From the NCBI GenBank assembly GCA_900538465.1, contig UPXV01000006.1:17102-81101 (forward strand): DNA of 64,000 nucleotides. Reading direction: 5' to 3'. Numbering within the stretch: position 1 is the stretch's first letter; each line of letters begins with the position of its first letter. The notes under the pieces were generated by a model that was not told the origin of the DNA, did not search any database, and saw only the letters and a list, made by a program, of their open reading frames with translations. Made by a program: the position numbers and the translations under genes. Origin of the DNA: an uncultured Erysipelotrichaceae bacterium (lineage in GTDB: Bacteria > Bacillota_I > Bacilli_A > Erysipelotrichales > Coprobacillaceae). Positions 53,649-61,716 of this stretch are shown piece after piece.

Positions 53649-54248
53649 ATGAAAACATATGAAGGAAAAAACGAAGAAGAAGTCGTTCAACTTGCTTGTC
53701 TTGATTTAGGAATTACTCCTGATCAATTGAATTATGAAATTATTCAAGAGAAAAAAGGTTTATTTTCTAAAAAAGTTATTATTGAATGTTATACACAAGA
53801 TATGGTTCAAGAATATTTAGAAAATTTTGTTAGAAAAATTTTAACTGATATGGAATTTAGTGTTGAAACTGTTTCTTATATTCAAGATGGTCGTATTTAT
53901 TGTAATATTAATACTGACAATAATTCTATTTTAATTGGTAAGAATGGTGTTATTTTAAGAGCATTAACTTTTATTGCTAAAAATGCTGTTCAAAATGAAT
54001 TTAAAAAGAGAATTGAAATCAGTGTTGATATTAATGGATATAAAGAAAGTCGTTATAAGAAAGTAGCGGCTATGGCAAAAAGAATTGGAAAACAAGTTTT
54101 AAGATCTAAAGTTGATGCAAAACTTGATCCATTACCAGCTGATGAAAGAAAAGTTATTCATCAAGTTATTTCTGAAATGAATCATTTAAAAACTGAAAGT
54201 CAAGGCGAAGGTAAGAATCGATTTATTACAATTTCATATGTAGACTAA
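53649..54248 (+). CDS. jag: Jag/KhpB-type RNA-binding protein
   Basis: This 199-residue protein has an N-terminal Jag-N domain (about 1-50, with KKGLFSKK), a KH type II domain (LIGKNGVILRALTF near residue 98) and an R3H domain with the RxxxH motif in DERKVIHQVI. It binds RNA and is linked to cell-size control (KhpB). It is 18 bp after yidC. A strong terminator follows. Confidence 0.93.
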   Translation: MKTYEGKNEEEVVQLACLDLGITPDQLNYEIIQEKKGLFSKKVIIECYTQDMVQEYLENFVRKILTDMEFSVETVSYIQDGRIYCNINTDNNSILIGKNGVILRALTFIAKNAVQNEFKKRIEISVDINGYKESRYKKVAAMAKRIGKQVLRSKVDAKLDPLPADERKVIHQVISEMNHLKTESQGEGKNRFITISYVD

Positions 54249-54273
54249 ACCCTAGAAATAGGGTTTTTTATTT
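54247..54273 (+). terminator. Terminator after jag
   Basis: AAACCCTA (54247-54254), GAAA tetraloop, TAGGGTTT (54259-54266), then T run. It closes the rpmH-jag operon. Confidence 0.9.
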
Positions 54274-54356
54274 TTTAAGCATATTATTTGATATTAAAAA
54301 AAAGAGTTATATAATTAAATTGTAATAAAAAAAGTTACAGTTTAGAGGTGAGAAGA

Positions 54357-54785
54357 ATGTCAAGTGAATTCATTATTGCAATTCATGTTTTGGCTTACTT
54401 GAGGAAAGAAAATAAACAATTATCAAGTGAAGAGTTAGCAAATAATGTTTGTGTTAACCCTGTAAGAGTTAGAAAAGTATTGTCTCAATTAAAAAAAGCA
54501 GGAATTGTTAAAACAAAAGTAGGAGTTAATGGTGGTTATTACGCTGAAATTGGAAGTGAACAAATCACATTAAAAGAAGTATACGATGCAATCCATACTA
54601 AGATATGTCAAACTTCATGGCGGAGTGGCGATATTAATAAAGATTGTATGGTCAGTAGTGGAATGTCACATGTTGTTGATAATTTATGTAATGATTTAGA
54701 AGAATTATGTCAAAATTATTTATCAACTTTAACGATCAAAGATATTTTGATGCAATTGGAATATATCTTTGAGGAAGGAAAATAA
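54357..54785 (+). CDS. Rrf2-family transcription regulator
   Basis: This 142-residue regulator has an N-terminal winged helix (about 1-65, with KAGIVKTKVGVNGGYYAEI) and a dimer helix. Several Cys residues in the C-terminal part (KICQTSW, KDCMVSS, NLCNDLEELCQ) could bind an iron-sulfur cluster or sense redox. The start at 54357 follows GAGGTGA. It overlaps the ribosome site of the beta-lactamase-fold gene and is co-transcribed with it. Target genes are unknown. Confidence 0.88.
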   Translation: MSSEFIIAIHVLAYLRKENKQLSSEELANNVCVNPVRVRKVLSQLKKAGIVKTKVGVNGGYYAEIGSEQITLKEVYDAIHTKICQTSWRSGDINKDCMVSSGMSHVVDNLCNDLEELCQNYLSTLTIKDILMQLEYIFEEGK

Positions 54786-54786
54786 T

Positions 54787-56295
54787 ATGAATACAAGAGA
54801 ACATAGTGAAATGAAATTAAGAGGTAATAAAGATGTAAGTTATTTAGGTTATAGTATTGATCAAATGATTATTGATTTTATGAAAGAACAAGATATTCCA
54901 GGATTAACACTAGCAATTGTGCAAGCACCTTATATTCCTAGAGTTGTAGGATATGGAATGAGTGATGTGAAAGAAAAAAGATTGGCAAGTGTTAATACAA
55001 TGTGGCCAGTTGGAGATATTTCTCAAGCCTTTTGTGCTGTGGCAATTATGCAGTTATTTGAAGATGGTTTATTAGATTTAAATGAATCAATTAAAAAATA
55101 TATTGATGATATACCTGAATCATGGGAAAACATAAAAGTAATAGATTTATTACATCATGCAAGTGGTTTGGCTGATTATAGTGAAAGTATGGAGTTTAAA
55201 GCAATTATTGATACATTAAAAGATGAGCCATTCCATTTTCAACCAGGAGAATCAGTTGAAAAAGTTGCAACGAATTTCTTATTATTAAGTGAAATCGTTG
55301 AAAGAGTGAGTCATCAAAGTTATCATAATTTTGTTATGGAAAGACAAATACATTATTTAAATTTAAAACATACAGGTTTTTATGAAGATTTAAATCAATT
55401 TAATCATGAAGATATTTCTAAAACAGAATTTGTTCATCAACTCTTTAAAAAAGATGGAAATTATGTAGATCCAACAGAAATAGCAAAGAGTTATGATGAG
55501 AATGGACAAGAAATTGATATTCAAAAAATAACTTCATTAAGAGGATATCATGATATATGGTCTAGTGCTCAAGATATTTCGTTTTGGGATATTGGTTTAG
55601 CAGGTGGAATTTTAATTCATGAATTAGAAAATCGTCAAAAAGTTTATAAGGCTTGGCATTTACCAAATGGTCAAGAAGTTCCTGGTGTTGCTGGATGGCA
55701 ATTCTATAAACATCGTGGCTTAATGGATATCAAAGGAAGTATTGAAGGTTATTCATCTTTCTTAAGTCGTTTTACTGATCCTCAGGAATTGGTTTGTGTG
55801 ACTTTATTAGCCAATAAAGAAAATATTGATTTTACGAATTTAGGAAGAAAAATAGCTGCTGCATTTGGTGATTTGTTATCAACAAATTATGATGATAATC
55901 AGTTGTATTTGATGGAAGGACAATTTTCAGTTGAAGAAACTATCAAAAGATTAGAACAAGAATTACAAAAAAGACAAATTCCTGTTTTTGCAAAGTTTGA
56001 TCATGCGAAAAATGCAAAGCAAGTGCATATGCAATTAAGACCAACAACAGTCTTGGTATTTGGTTCCCCTCAAGTAGGAACAAATCTCATGATAGAAGAT
56101 CAAAGTATTGCTCTTGCATTGCCATTAAAAATAGCTGTTTGGGAAGATGAAAATGGTTGTACTTGGTTAGCATTTGAAAAAACAGTGAAAATGGCAGAGC
56201 ATTATGGATTATCAGAACATCCAATTATTATAAAAATGCAAAAATTATTAGAAGATATTGTTTATGTTGCAGCAAATCTTTATGAAAGAGGGTAA
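54787..56295 (+). CDS. Serine beta-lactamase-fold protein lacking the catalytic residues
   Basis: This 502-residue protein belongs to the class C beta-lactamase/esterase (PF00144) fold. The usual Ser-x-x-Lys motif aligns to D77-ISQ80 in MWPVGDISQAF, so nucleophile Ser and Lys are both missing. The Tyr-x-Asn motif also aligns to non-matching residues (KVA within VEKVATNFLLL). Other family features remain: LLHHASGLADYS and LLSEIVERVS. No signal peptide is seen. A non-enzymatic binding role is likely, perhaps with the Rrf2 regulator upstream; the gene begins 1 bp after it. GGAAGG precedes the ATG. Confidence 0.75.
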   Translation: MNTREHSEMKLRGNKDVSYLGYSIDQMIIDFMKEQDIPGLTLAIVQAPYIPRVVGYGMSDVKEKRLASVNTMWPVGDISQAFCAVAIMQLFEDGLLDLNESIKKYIDDIPESWENIKVIDLLHHASGLADYSESMEFKAIIDTLKDEPFHFQPGESVEKVATNFLLLSEIVERVSHQSYHNFVMERQIHYLNLKHTGFYEDLNQFNHEDISKTEFVHQLFKKDGNYVDPTEIAKSYDENGQEIDIQKITSLRGYHDIWSSAQDISFWDIGLAGGILIHELENRQKVYKAWHLPNGQEVPGVAGWQFYKHRGLMDIKGSIEGYSSFLSRFTDPQELVCVTLLANKENIDFTNLGRKIAAAFGDLLSTNYDDNQLYLMEGQFSVEETIKRLEQELQKRQIPVFAKFDHAKNAKQVHMQLRPTTVLVFGSPQVGTNLMIEDQSIALALPLKIAVWEDENGCTWLAFEKTVKMAEHYGLSEHPIIIKMQKLLEDIVYVAANLYERG

Positions 56296-56299
56296 AAAT

Positions 56300-56536
56300 A
56301 TGTTAAAAGAAGGAACAGTGGTATACTTTTTAATGAATGGTTATGTTATGTCAGGTCAAGTTATGAATGTGGAAGGAAATGAAAAAGAATATACTTTTAG
56401 TATTGAGGGATATTCTGGATGTGAAGGTCCACATGTGATTAATGCAAATCAGATTCATTATACAGTCTTTTTAAGTCAGCAAGAAGCTGAAAAATATAAA
56501 GATAATCCGCAAATGTATTTGGCTGCTTATTGTTAA
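56300..56536 (+). CDS. Small protein of unknown function
   Basis: This 78-residue beta-rich protein has a run GYVMSGQVMNVEGNEKEYTF and no membrane segment. GAGGG at the end of the preceding gene precedes ATG 56300. I do not recognise it. It is the third gene of the Rrf2 operon and ends in a terminator. A small SH3-like or Tudor-like barrel is possible from the pattern, but not certain. Confidence 0.6.
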   Translation: MLKEGTVVYFLMNGYVMSGQVMNVEGNEKEYTFSIEGYSGCEGPHVINANQIHYTVFLSQQEAEKYKDNPQMYLAAYC

Positions 56537-56566
56537 ATCTCAGTTGATAACTGAGATTTTTCTTTG
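56535..56566 (+). terminator. Terminator of the Rrf2 operon
   Basis: AAATCTCAGTT (56535-56545), GAT, AACTGAGATTT (56549-56559), an 11-bp stem with a T run. Confidence 0.88.
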
Positions 56567-56627
56567 AAATCATAGATATTTTAGATGGATATTGTTATAC
56601 TATAAGAGATAAAAAGGAAGTGAGAAA

Positions 56628-57962
56628 ATGAATGATGATATTATTGTTGCGATTGCAACTTCTCGATTAGAAGCGGCAATATCTATTATTCGATTAAGTG
56701 GTCAAGATTGTATTGCTTTTGTTCAACAATTTTTTACTGGTAAAATATTAGAAAAAGCAAGTCATACAATTACTTATGGATATATAAAAGATGAACAAGA
56801 GAGAATAGATGAAGTATTGGTAAATATTTATAGAGGTAAGAAAACATTTACTGGTGAAGAAATGGTTGAAATTAACTGTCATGGTGGTGTTTATATTACA
56901 CAGAAAGTCTTAAATCTTTGTTTGAAAAAAGGTGCAAGGATGGCTGAACGTGGGGAATTTTCAAAACGTGCTTTTTTAAATGGGCGTATTGATTTGTCTC
57001 AAGCTGAAGCAATTAGTGATTTAATTACTGCTAAAAATGATTATGCTGCTTCTTTGGCTTTAAAAGGTATTCAAGGAAATATTAGTCATTTTATTGAAGA
57101 TTTGAGAGAAGATTTGATTCAAATTATTACTCAAATTGAAGTCAATATTGATTATCCAGAATATGATGATGTTGAAGAATTAACGGCTCAATCACTTTTA
57201 CCAAAGAGTCAATCTTTACAAAAGAAGATGAATCATATTATTGAATCATCAAAAAATGTTCATTTATTAAAAGATGGTATATCAACTGTTATTATTGGAA
57301 AACCAAATGTTGGAAAATCAAGTTTATTAAATGCCCTGTTAAATGAAGATAAAGCAATTGTAACTGATATTGCTGGAACAACAAGAGATATTGTAGAAGG
57401 AACAATTCGTTTGGATAATATTATTTTAAATATGATTGATACTGCAGGTATTAGAGAAACAAATGACATTGTTGAAAATATTGGTGTTCATAAATCTAAA
57501 GAATTGATTCATAAAGCTGATTTGGTTTTATTAGTTATTGATGGTTCATCTCCATTAAGTAAAGAAGATGAAGAATTATTAGAATTATCAAAAGATACAC
57601 AAAGAATAGTTGTTGTGAATAAAAAAGATCAAGGACAACAAAATCATATTGAAGGTATTTCTATTAGTGCTAAAGATAATGATATTGAACCTTTAATTCA
57701 AGAAATCAAGAAGATGTTTGAACTTGGAAAAATTACAGCAGGACAAGAAGATATTTTAGCCAATGCAAGACAAATTCAACTCTTAGAAAAGGCTAAACAA
57801 GCTCTTGATAGTGCTGTTATAGCAATGGAAAATCAAATACCAACTGATCTTATTGTGACTGATTTATATGAAAGTTGGGAAAATTTAAAAGAAATATTAG
57901 GAGAAAGAGCAAAAGAAGATTTATTAGATGAATTATTCAAACGCTTTTGTATAGGTAAATAA
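56628..57962 (+). CDS. mnmE: tRNA modification GTPase MnmE
   Basis: MnmE and MnmG modify the wobble uridine in several tRNAs. The 444-residue protein has an N-terminal folate-binding domain (about 1-120) and a central helical part. Its G domain has GKPNVGKSSLLNALL (about 220), DTAGIRET and NKKD, and it ends in CIGK, the strictly conserved C-terminal motif. It begins after AAGGAAG and a TATACT-like element. MnmG is not in this window. Confidence 0.93.
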   Translation: MNDDIIVAIATSRLEAAISIIRLSGQDCIAFVQQFFTGKILEKASHTITYGYIKDEQERIDEVLVNIYRGKKTFTGEEMVEINCHGGVYITQKVLNLCLKKGARMAERGEFSKRAFLNGRIDLSQAEAISDLITAKNDYAASLALKGIQGNISHFIEDLREDLIQIITQIEVNIDYPEYDDVEELTAQSLLPKSQSLQKKMNHIIESSKNVHLLKDGISTVIIGKPNVGKSSLLNALLNEDKAIVTDIAGTTRDIVEGTIRLDNIILNMIDTAGIRETNDIVENIGVHKSKELIHKADLVLLVIDGSSPLSKEDEELLELSKDTQRIVVVNKKDQGQQNHIEGISISAKDNDIEPLIQEIKKMFELGKITAGQEDILANARQIQLLEKAKQALDSAVIAMENQIPTDLIVTDLYESWENLKEILGERAKEDLLDELFKRFCIGK

Positions 57963-57964
57963 GA

Positions 57965-58186
57965 ATGGGAAAATATGCTTTTTTATCAGAGAGATTTTAT
58001 AAATTCTTTAAATATTTAAGAACCATTGGTCTCATTAGTTTAGTTATCTTTTTAGGTGTAACTGCCTTTAATAGAGGAAATCAAACATTATCAATCATTA
58101 GTTATATATTTATGCTAATTATGTTAGCTTGTTTATTTGAATGTATTATTTTATATGTCTTACATATTGTTTTAAAGAATAAGTAA
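57965..58186 (+). CDS. Small membrane protein of unknown function
   Basis: This 73-residue protein starts MGKYAFLSERFYKFFKYL and has two membrane helices (about 18-35 and 45-69). It begins 2 bp after mnmE, with which it is likely co-transcribed. I do not recognise it and no motif points to a role. Confidence 0.6.
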   Translation: MGKYAFLSERFYKFFKYLRTIGLISLVIFLGVTAFNRGNQTLSIISYIFMLIMLACLFECIILYVLHIVLKNK

Positions 58187-58221
58187 AAAAGAACTAATTG
58201 ACTAGTCAATTAGTTCTTTTT
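58185..58221. terminator. Bidirectional terminator with a 26-bp perfect palindrome
   Basis: GAACTAATTGAC at 58191-58202 is followed directly by its exact complement, with A run to the left and T run to the right. It ends both the mnmE unit and the convergent PRD gene. Confidence 0.88.
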
Positions 58222-58887
58222 CATTGCTGTTCCAAAATGTAATGCAATATATGCAAGCTCATGTTCATTAAATTCTTTTCCATAATGCTTCTTTACAATT
58301 TGATTAAAGATAGTTGCACAATTATATTCTTGAGAATGTTGTGCTTGAATTTGATCTTTAAGTGGATTATTTAATAATTGTTGATCATTTTGTAAACGAT
58401 CTAAAGCTGGATAAAAGTGTAATGTCATTCCAGTATAGAAATCTTCATTTTTTCTTAAATCAAGATTTAATTCATTTTTAATTTCTTTTAATGTCTCATC
58501 AATGATTTCTTCCATTTCATCATCACAAAGATCATATTCAATATTGAAATCAATATCTAATAAATTCATGTTTGCTAGATACATTGTTGTATAATTGATT
58601 TGATTCTTATCAATTGTTACATTGTATCTTTTTTCTAATGCTTCAATGATTTGTTGAGAAATAGGATAATATTCATGTTCTTTTAATTGATTGATTTGAC
58701 TTTCACTTGTAGAGATATATGTTCCATTAAGTTCTCTAGAAATACATAAAGATAAATGAATAATCAAATTATCAAATGATATACTTGAAATATCAAGATT
58801 ATTCTCATCAATAATCGTTTTTACAATTTTTTCAATGTCATTTTTACGCATGTCAAATTGACTATCTAATTCTATAACCATATACAT
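58210..58887 (-). CDS. Stand-alone PRD protein (BglG/LicT-like without RNA-binding domain)
   Basis: This about 225-residue protein consists of two PTS regulation domains. The first (about 10-105) has the phosphorylatable His region LIIHLSLCISREL. The second has the HFYPALDRL stretch and the C-terminal HELAYIALHFGTAM. The CAT or DNA-binding part found in BglG-type regulators is missing, and there is no room upstream for it before the neighbouring gene. It may be a decoy or PTS-linked partner. The start at 58887 follows GAGGTACG; 58881 is the alternative. Confidence 0.8.
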   Translation of the reverse strand: MYMVIELDSQFDMRKNDIEKIVKTIIDENNLDISSISFDNLIIHLSLCISRELNGTYISTSESQINQLKEHEYYPISQQIIEALEKRYNVTIDKNQINYTTMYLANMNLLDIDFNIEYDLCDDEMEEIIDETLKEIKNELNLDLRKNEDFYTGMTLHFYPALDRLQNDQQLLNNPLKDQIQAQHSQEYNCATIFNQIVKKHYGKEFNEHELAYIALHFGTAMKKN

Positions 58888-58941
58888 CGTACCTCGCTTT
58901 TCATATGATATATTATTTGTCATCAAAAGTCCATAATAAAA

Positions 58942-60015
58942 TTATTTTTTTCTAAACGTTAAAAGCACTTCAACATATTCACATTGTGTCGTCAAACGAA
59001 AAGGGAATCCCCAAGACCCATATCCACTTGAAACAACCAAAGAAAAGTTATCCTTTTGAAGGAATCCATAAACATCATCATACAACTGTGCAGTGACAAG
59101 AGTTAAAGGAAAAGATTGACCACCATGTGTATGTCCTGATAACTGTAAATCAGCAACATGAGTCATGTCTTGATAACGTTTAGGATTATGGTCTAAAACA
59201 AGAGTAGGTAAATCTTTATTCATATCCTTCATCGTGTTAGAAAAAGATGATTGTAAATGCGTAGAAACATCTTCTCTTCCTACTATATTAAATAAACCAT
59301 TCACACATACATAGTTTTCACTTAAATGATGAATATTATATTTTTCATAGGTTTTCGAATCAACAAATTGAGCATAATGTTCATGATTGCCATTAACTGC
59401 ATATAAACCATATTGACTTTGAATATGAGAAAGTTCTTTTAAACTGTCTTCAATAAGAGGTGTTGGAGTTGATTCATCAAATAAATCACCAACAAAACAA
59501 ACAATATCATAATGATTATGATTTAATGTTTTTACAAGAGATTGAACATCTTGAAGATATGTCCCTGTCCCTATATGCATATCACTTATCATAGCTATTT
59601 TTAATTGTGACAGAGAACTTTCTTTATCCACAACAATATTATAATTTTTACAAACTTTATGAAAATGCGAATAAAATCCAAAACTTGTTAATGTTAGAGA
59701 AAGAACACCAATAATAATAAATAATTTTTTATGGTATTGTAAATGAAAGAAACGACAAATCAATTGTGTTAAAATTGATATAATACTCATAATCAATAAA
59801 GTTAAAATATAAAACTGAGCAAGTAATGTTAAGCTAAAGAAAAAAGAAGAATAAGGATGAATTGATATTTTTATAATCATAATAATTAATGATAGAAAAG
59901 ATAAACATCCTAAAATGATTTTATATTTTAAAGAATGATGATGAAAAAGATAAAGAAAATAAAGAAAGGGTGCTATAATAGTAAAGAGAAAAATAAATGT
60001 AAAAAAGAATATCAT
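58942..60015 (-). CDS. Membrane-anchored metallophosphoesterase (YkuE-like)
   Basis: This 357-residue protein has four N-terminal membrane helices (about 3-130) and an extracytoplasmic calcineurin-like phosphoesterase domain. Motifs are IAMISDMHIGTG, CFVGDLFDE, VNGNHEHY, DHNP and SGHTHGGQSFP. All ligands of the dimetal site are present. Related proteins act on lipid or wall phosphate groups; the substrate is unknown. The start at 60015 follows GAGGT at nine bases. It is divergent from the lysine operon. Confidence 0.87.
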   Translation of the reverse strand: MIFFFTFIFLFTIIAPFLYFLYLFHHHSLKYKIILGCLSFLSLIIMIIKISIHPYSSFFFSLTLLAQFYILTLLIMSIISILTQLICRFFHLQYHKKLFIIIGVLSLTLTSFGFYSHFHKVCKNYNIVVDKESSLSQLKIAMISDMHIGTGTYLQDVQSLVKTLNHNHYDIVCFVGDLFDESTPTPLIEDSLKELSHIQSQYGLYAVNGNHEHYAQFVDSKTYEKYNIHHLSENYVCVNGLFNIVGREDVSTHLQSSFSNTMKDMNKDLPTLVLDHNPKRYQDMTHVADLQLSGHTHGGQSFPLTLVTAQLYDDVYGFLQKDNFSLVVSSGYGSWGFPFRLTTQCEYVEVLLTFRKK

Positions 60016-60072
60016 AAAAAAATACCTCATTTCTTGGCTACAAGTATACCACATTTCTATAAAAAATAAAGG

Positions 60073-60101
60073 TTGCTTTCATATAGTTGTTGTGATAGTA
60101 T
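60073..60101 (+). promoter_or_regulatory. Promoter of the lysine-riboswitch operon
   Basis: TTGCTT (60073-60078), 17 bp, TAGTAT (60096-60101), preceded by TGA as extended -10. The start falls near 60108, just before the riboswitch aptamer. Confidence 0.6.
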
Positions 60102-60104
60102 TAA

Positions 60105-60318
60105 GTCAAGATAGAGGCGCAAGAGTTAAGAATTCTTTTATAATAGATGCAACTAAAAAGAAGGAGGAGCGATTGCCGAAGGAATTATGGTTTGCATGTC
60201 ATGATTTCCTGGGGGTATAGAGAATATCTATGCCACTGTCACTTTAAAATATTAAAGTGGGGTGCTATTGCGTTGATATAGATTTATTTCATTGCAATGG
60301 TGTCATTGCAATTTTTTT
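60105..60318 (+). promoter_or_regulatory. Lysine riboswitch (L-box) with terminator
   Basis: Conserved parts read GATAGAGGCGCAAG (60110), AAGGAGGAGCGATTGCCGAAG (split here as AAGGAGGAGCG and ATTGCCGAAG), CTGGGGGTA, CACTGTCAC, and GGGGTGCTATTG. A terminator follows: ATTGCAATG (60291-60299), GTGT, CATTGCAAT (60304-60312), then T7. ATTGC at 60267-60271 in the 3-prime side of P1 can pair with GCAAT of the terminator arm, which would form an antiterminator without lysine. Lysine should switch the operon off. Confidence 0.93.
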
Positions 60319-60337
60319 ATAGAAAGAAGGAAAATTT

Positions 60338-60805
60338 ATGGAAAAGTCTCCAATTACACAAGTTGAATACAATGATCAAATTATTCAAGTTAAATTATTA
60401 AATGTTGAAAAGAATCCATTATTTGTTGGAGCTATCTTTAAAGAAATATCAGCAATGAATGTTAATGTTGATATGATTTCTCAAGTGATGTTAGAAGATG
60501 AATTGAGAATTGATTTTACTTGTCAAAATAAAGATCAAGAAAACTTAAATAAAGCATTAGAAATTGTAAAAGAAAAACATCCAAGAATAATGATTTATCA
60601 AAGCAAGAAAGTTGCAAAAATCATGGTTGAAGGTGAAAAAATGAAAGATGAAGTTGGTGTTGCAGCAAATATTTTTGAAATTTTTGGGAAACATCAAATT
60701 CCTATTTTACAAGTCACAACATCAGAAATATCAATTTCTTATGTTATTCCTAGTGATATGATGAAATTGGCAGTTACAGAAATAAAAAAGGCTTATCAAT
60801 TATAA
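60338..60805 (+). CDS. Free-standing aspartokinase-type ACT regulatory protein
   Basis: This 155-residue protein has two ACT repeats, with no kinase domain. It matches the C-terminal regulatory part of aspartokinase: VEYNDQIIQVKLLNVE, NVNVDMISQ in the first, then VAKIMVEGEKMKDEVGVAANIFEIF in the second. Such a subunit in Bacillus aspartokinase II is made from an internal start and modulates lysine inhibition. Here it is a separate gene, first behind the lysine riboswitch. It should bind a lysC product elsewhere or act as a lysine sensor. AGAAGGAAA precedes the ATG. Confidence 0.85.
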   Translation: MEKSPITQVEYNDQIIQVKLLNVEKNPLFVGAIFKEISAMNVNVDMISQVMLEDELRIDFTCQNKDQENLNKALEIVKEKHPRIMIYQSKKVAKIMVEGEKMKDEVGVAANIFEIFGKHQIPILQVTTSEISISYVIPSDMMKLAVTEIKKAYQL

Positions 60806-60818
60806 GGAGGATATAGAT

Positions 60819-61715
60819 ATGAAACCAATTTTTGAAGGTAGTGCTGTTGCACTTGTGTTACCCATGCATGATGATGGTCGTTTAGATTATGAAGGTTTTA
60901 AAAGACAAGTTCAAAGAATGATTGATGGTGGTGTTCAAGCTTTATTAGTTAATGGAACAACAGGTGAAACACCAACAATTACAATTGAAGAAGAATTTGA
61001 ATTAACAAAGATTGTTGTAGAAATGGCTTCGGGAACAGGAATTAAGGTTATTGCTGGAGCTGGATCTAATGATACAGCAACAGCTTTGAAAAAAGCTGAG
61101 TTTGCTAAAGAGGTGGGAGCTGATGCTATTTTGGTTGTCACTCCATACTACAACAAAACAAGTCAAAGAGGATTAATTGAACATTATACATATATTGCTG
61201 ATCGTGTGGATATTCCAATGATTTTATATAATGTTCCTGGTCGTACAGGAATGAATATTGCAGTAGATACAGTTGTCGAACTTGCAAAACATAGAAATAT
61301 TAAAGCTATGAAAGATGCAACTGATAATATTGCATATGCTATGGATGTTTTAACTAAAACAAGAGATTTAGATTTTGATATGTATAGTGGATGTGATGAT
61401 AATATCTTGCCATTTATTGCAGCAGGAGGAAAAGGTGTTATTTCTGTATTGTCAAATGTTTATCCAAGAGAAACAGAAAAATTTGCTCAAGCTGTATTAC
61501 ATGGAGATATGGAACTTGCAAGAACAATGGCTTATGATTTTAATGATGTGAGTAAATATTTATTTGTTGATGTGAATCCAATTATGCCAAAAGCCGCATT
61601 AGCAAAATTAGGTGTTTGTGGAGAGATGGTAAGAAGACCACTTATTCCAACAACTGAAGCGAATAAGAAATTATTATTTGATGCTATGGCAAAATTTGAA
61701 GAAAAGGGTTATTAG
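60819..61715 (+). CDS. dapA: 4-hydroxy-tetrahydrodipicolinate synthase
   Basis: DapA condenses pyruvate and aspartate semialdehyde at the branch to lysine and diaminopimelate. The 298-residue TIM barrel has LVNGTTGETPT, the Tyr in VTPYYNK, NVPGRTGMN and the Schiff-base Lys in IKAMKDAT. The spacing of these is standard. It follows the ACT gene by 13 bp with AGGAGG before its ATG and is one base from dapB. Expression is controlled by the lysine riboswitch. Confidence 0.95.
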   Translation: MKPIFEGSAVALVLPMHDDGRLDYEGFKRQVQRMIDGGVQALLVNGTTGETPTITIEEEFELTKIVVEMASGTGIKVIAGAGSNDTATALKKAEFAKEVGADAILVVTPYYNKTSQRGLIEHYTYIADRVDIPMILYNVPGRTGMNIAVDTVVELAKHRNIKAMKDATDNIAYAMDVLTKTRDLDFDMYSGCDDNILPFIAAGGKGVISVLSNVYPRETEKFAQAVLHGDMELARTMAYDFNDVSKYLFVDVNPIMPKAALAKLGVCGEMVRRPLIPTTEANKKLLFDAMAKFEEKGY

Positions 61716-61716
61716 T

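Noticed and set aside
54787..56295. Functional beta-lactamase conferring resistance
   Set aside because: The nucleophile, Lys and Tyr-x-Asn residues are all replaced, so hydrolysis is not expected.
60016..60104. Additional small gene upstream of the lysine riboswitch
   Set aside because: No start codon with ribosome site; the stretch is explained by divergent promoters.
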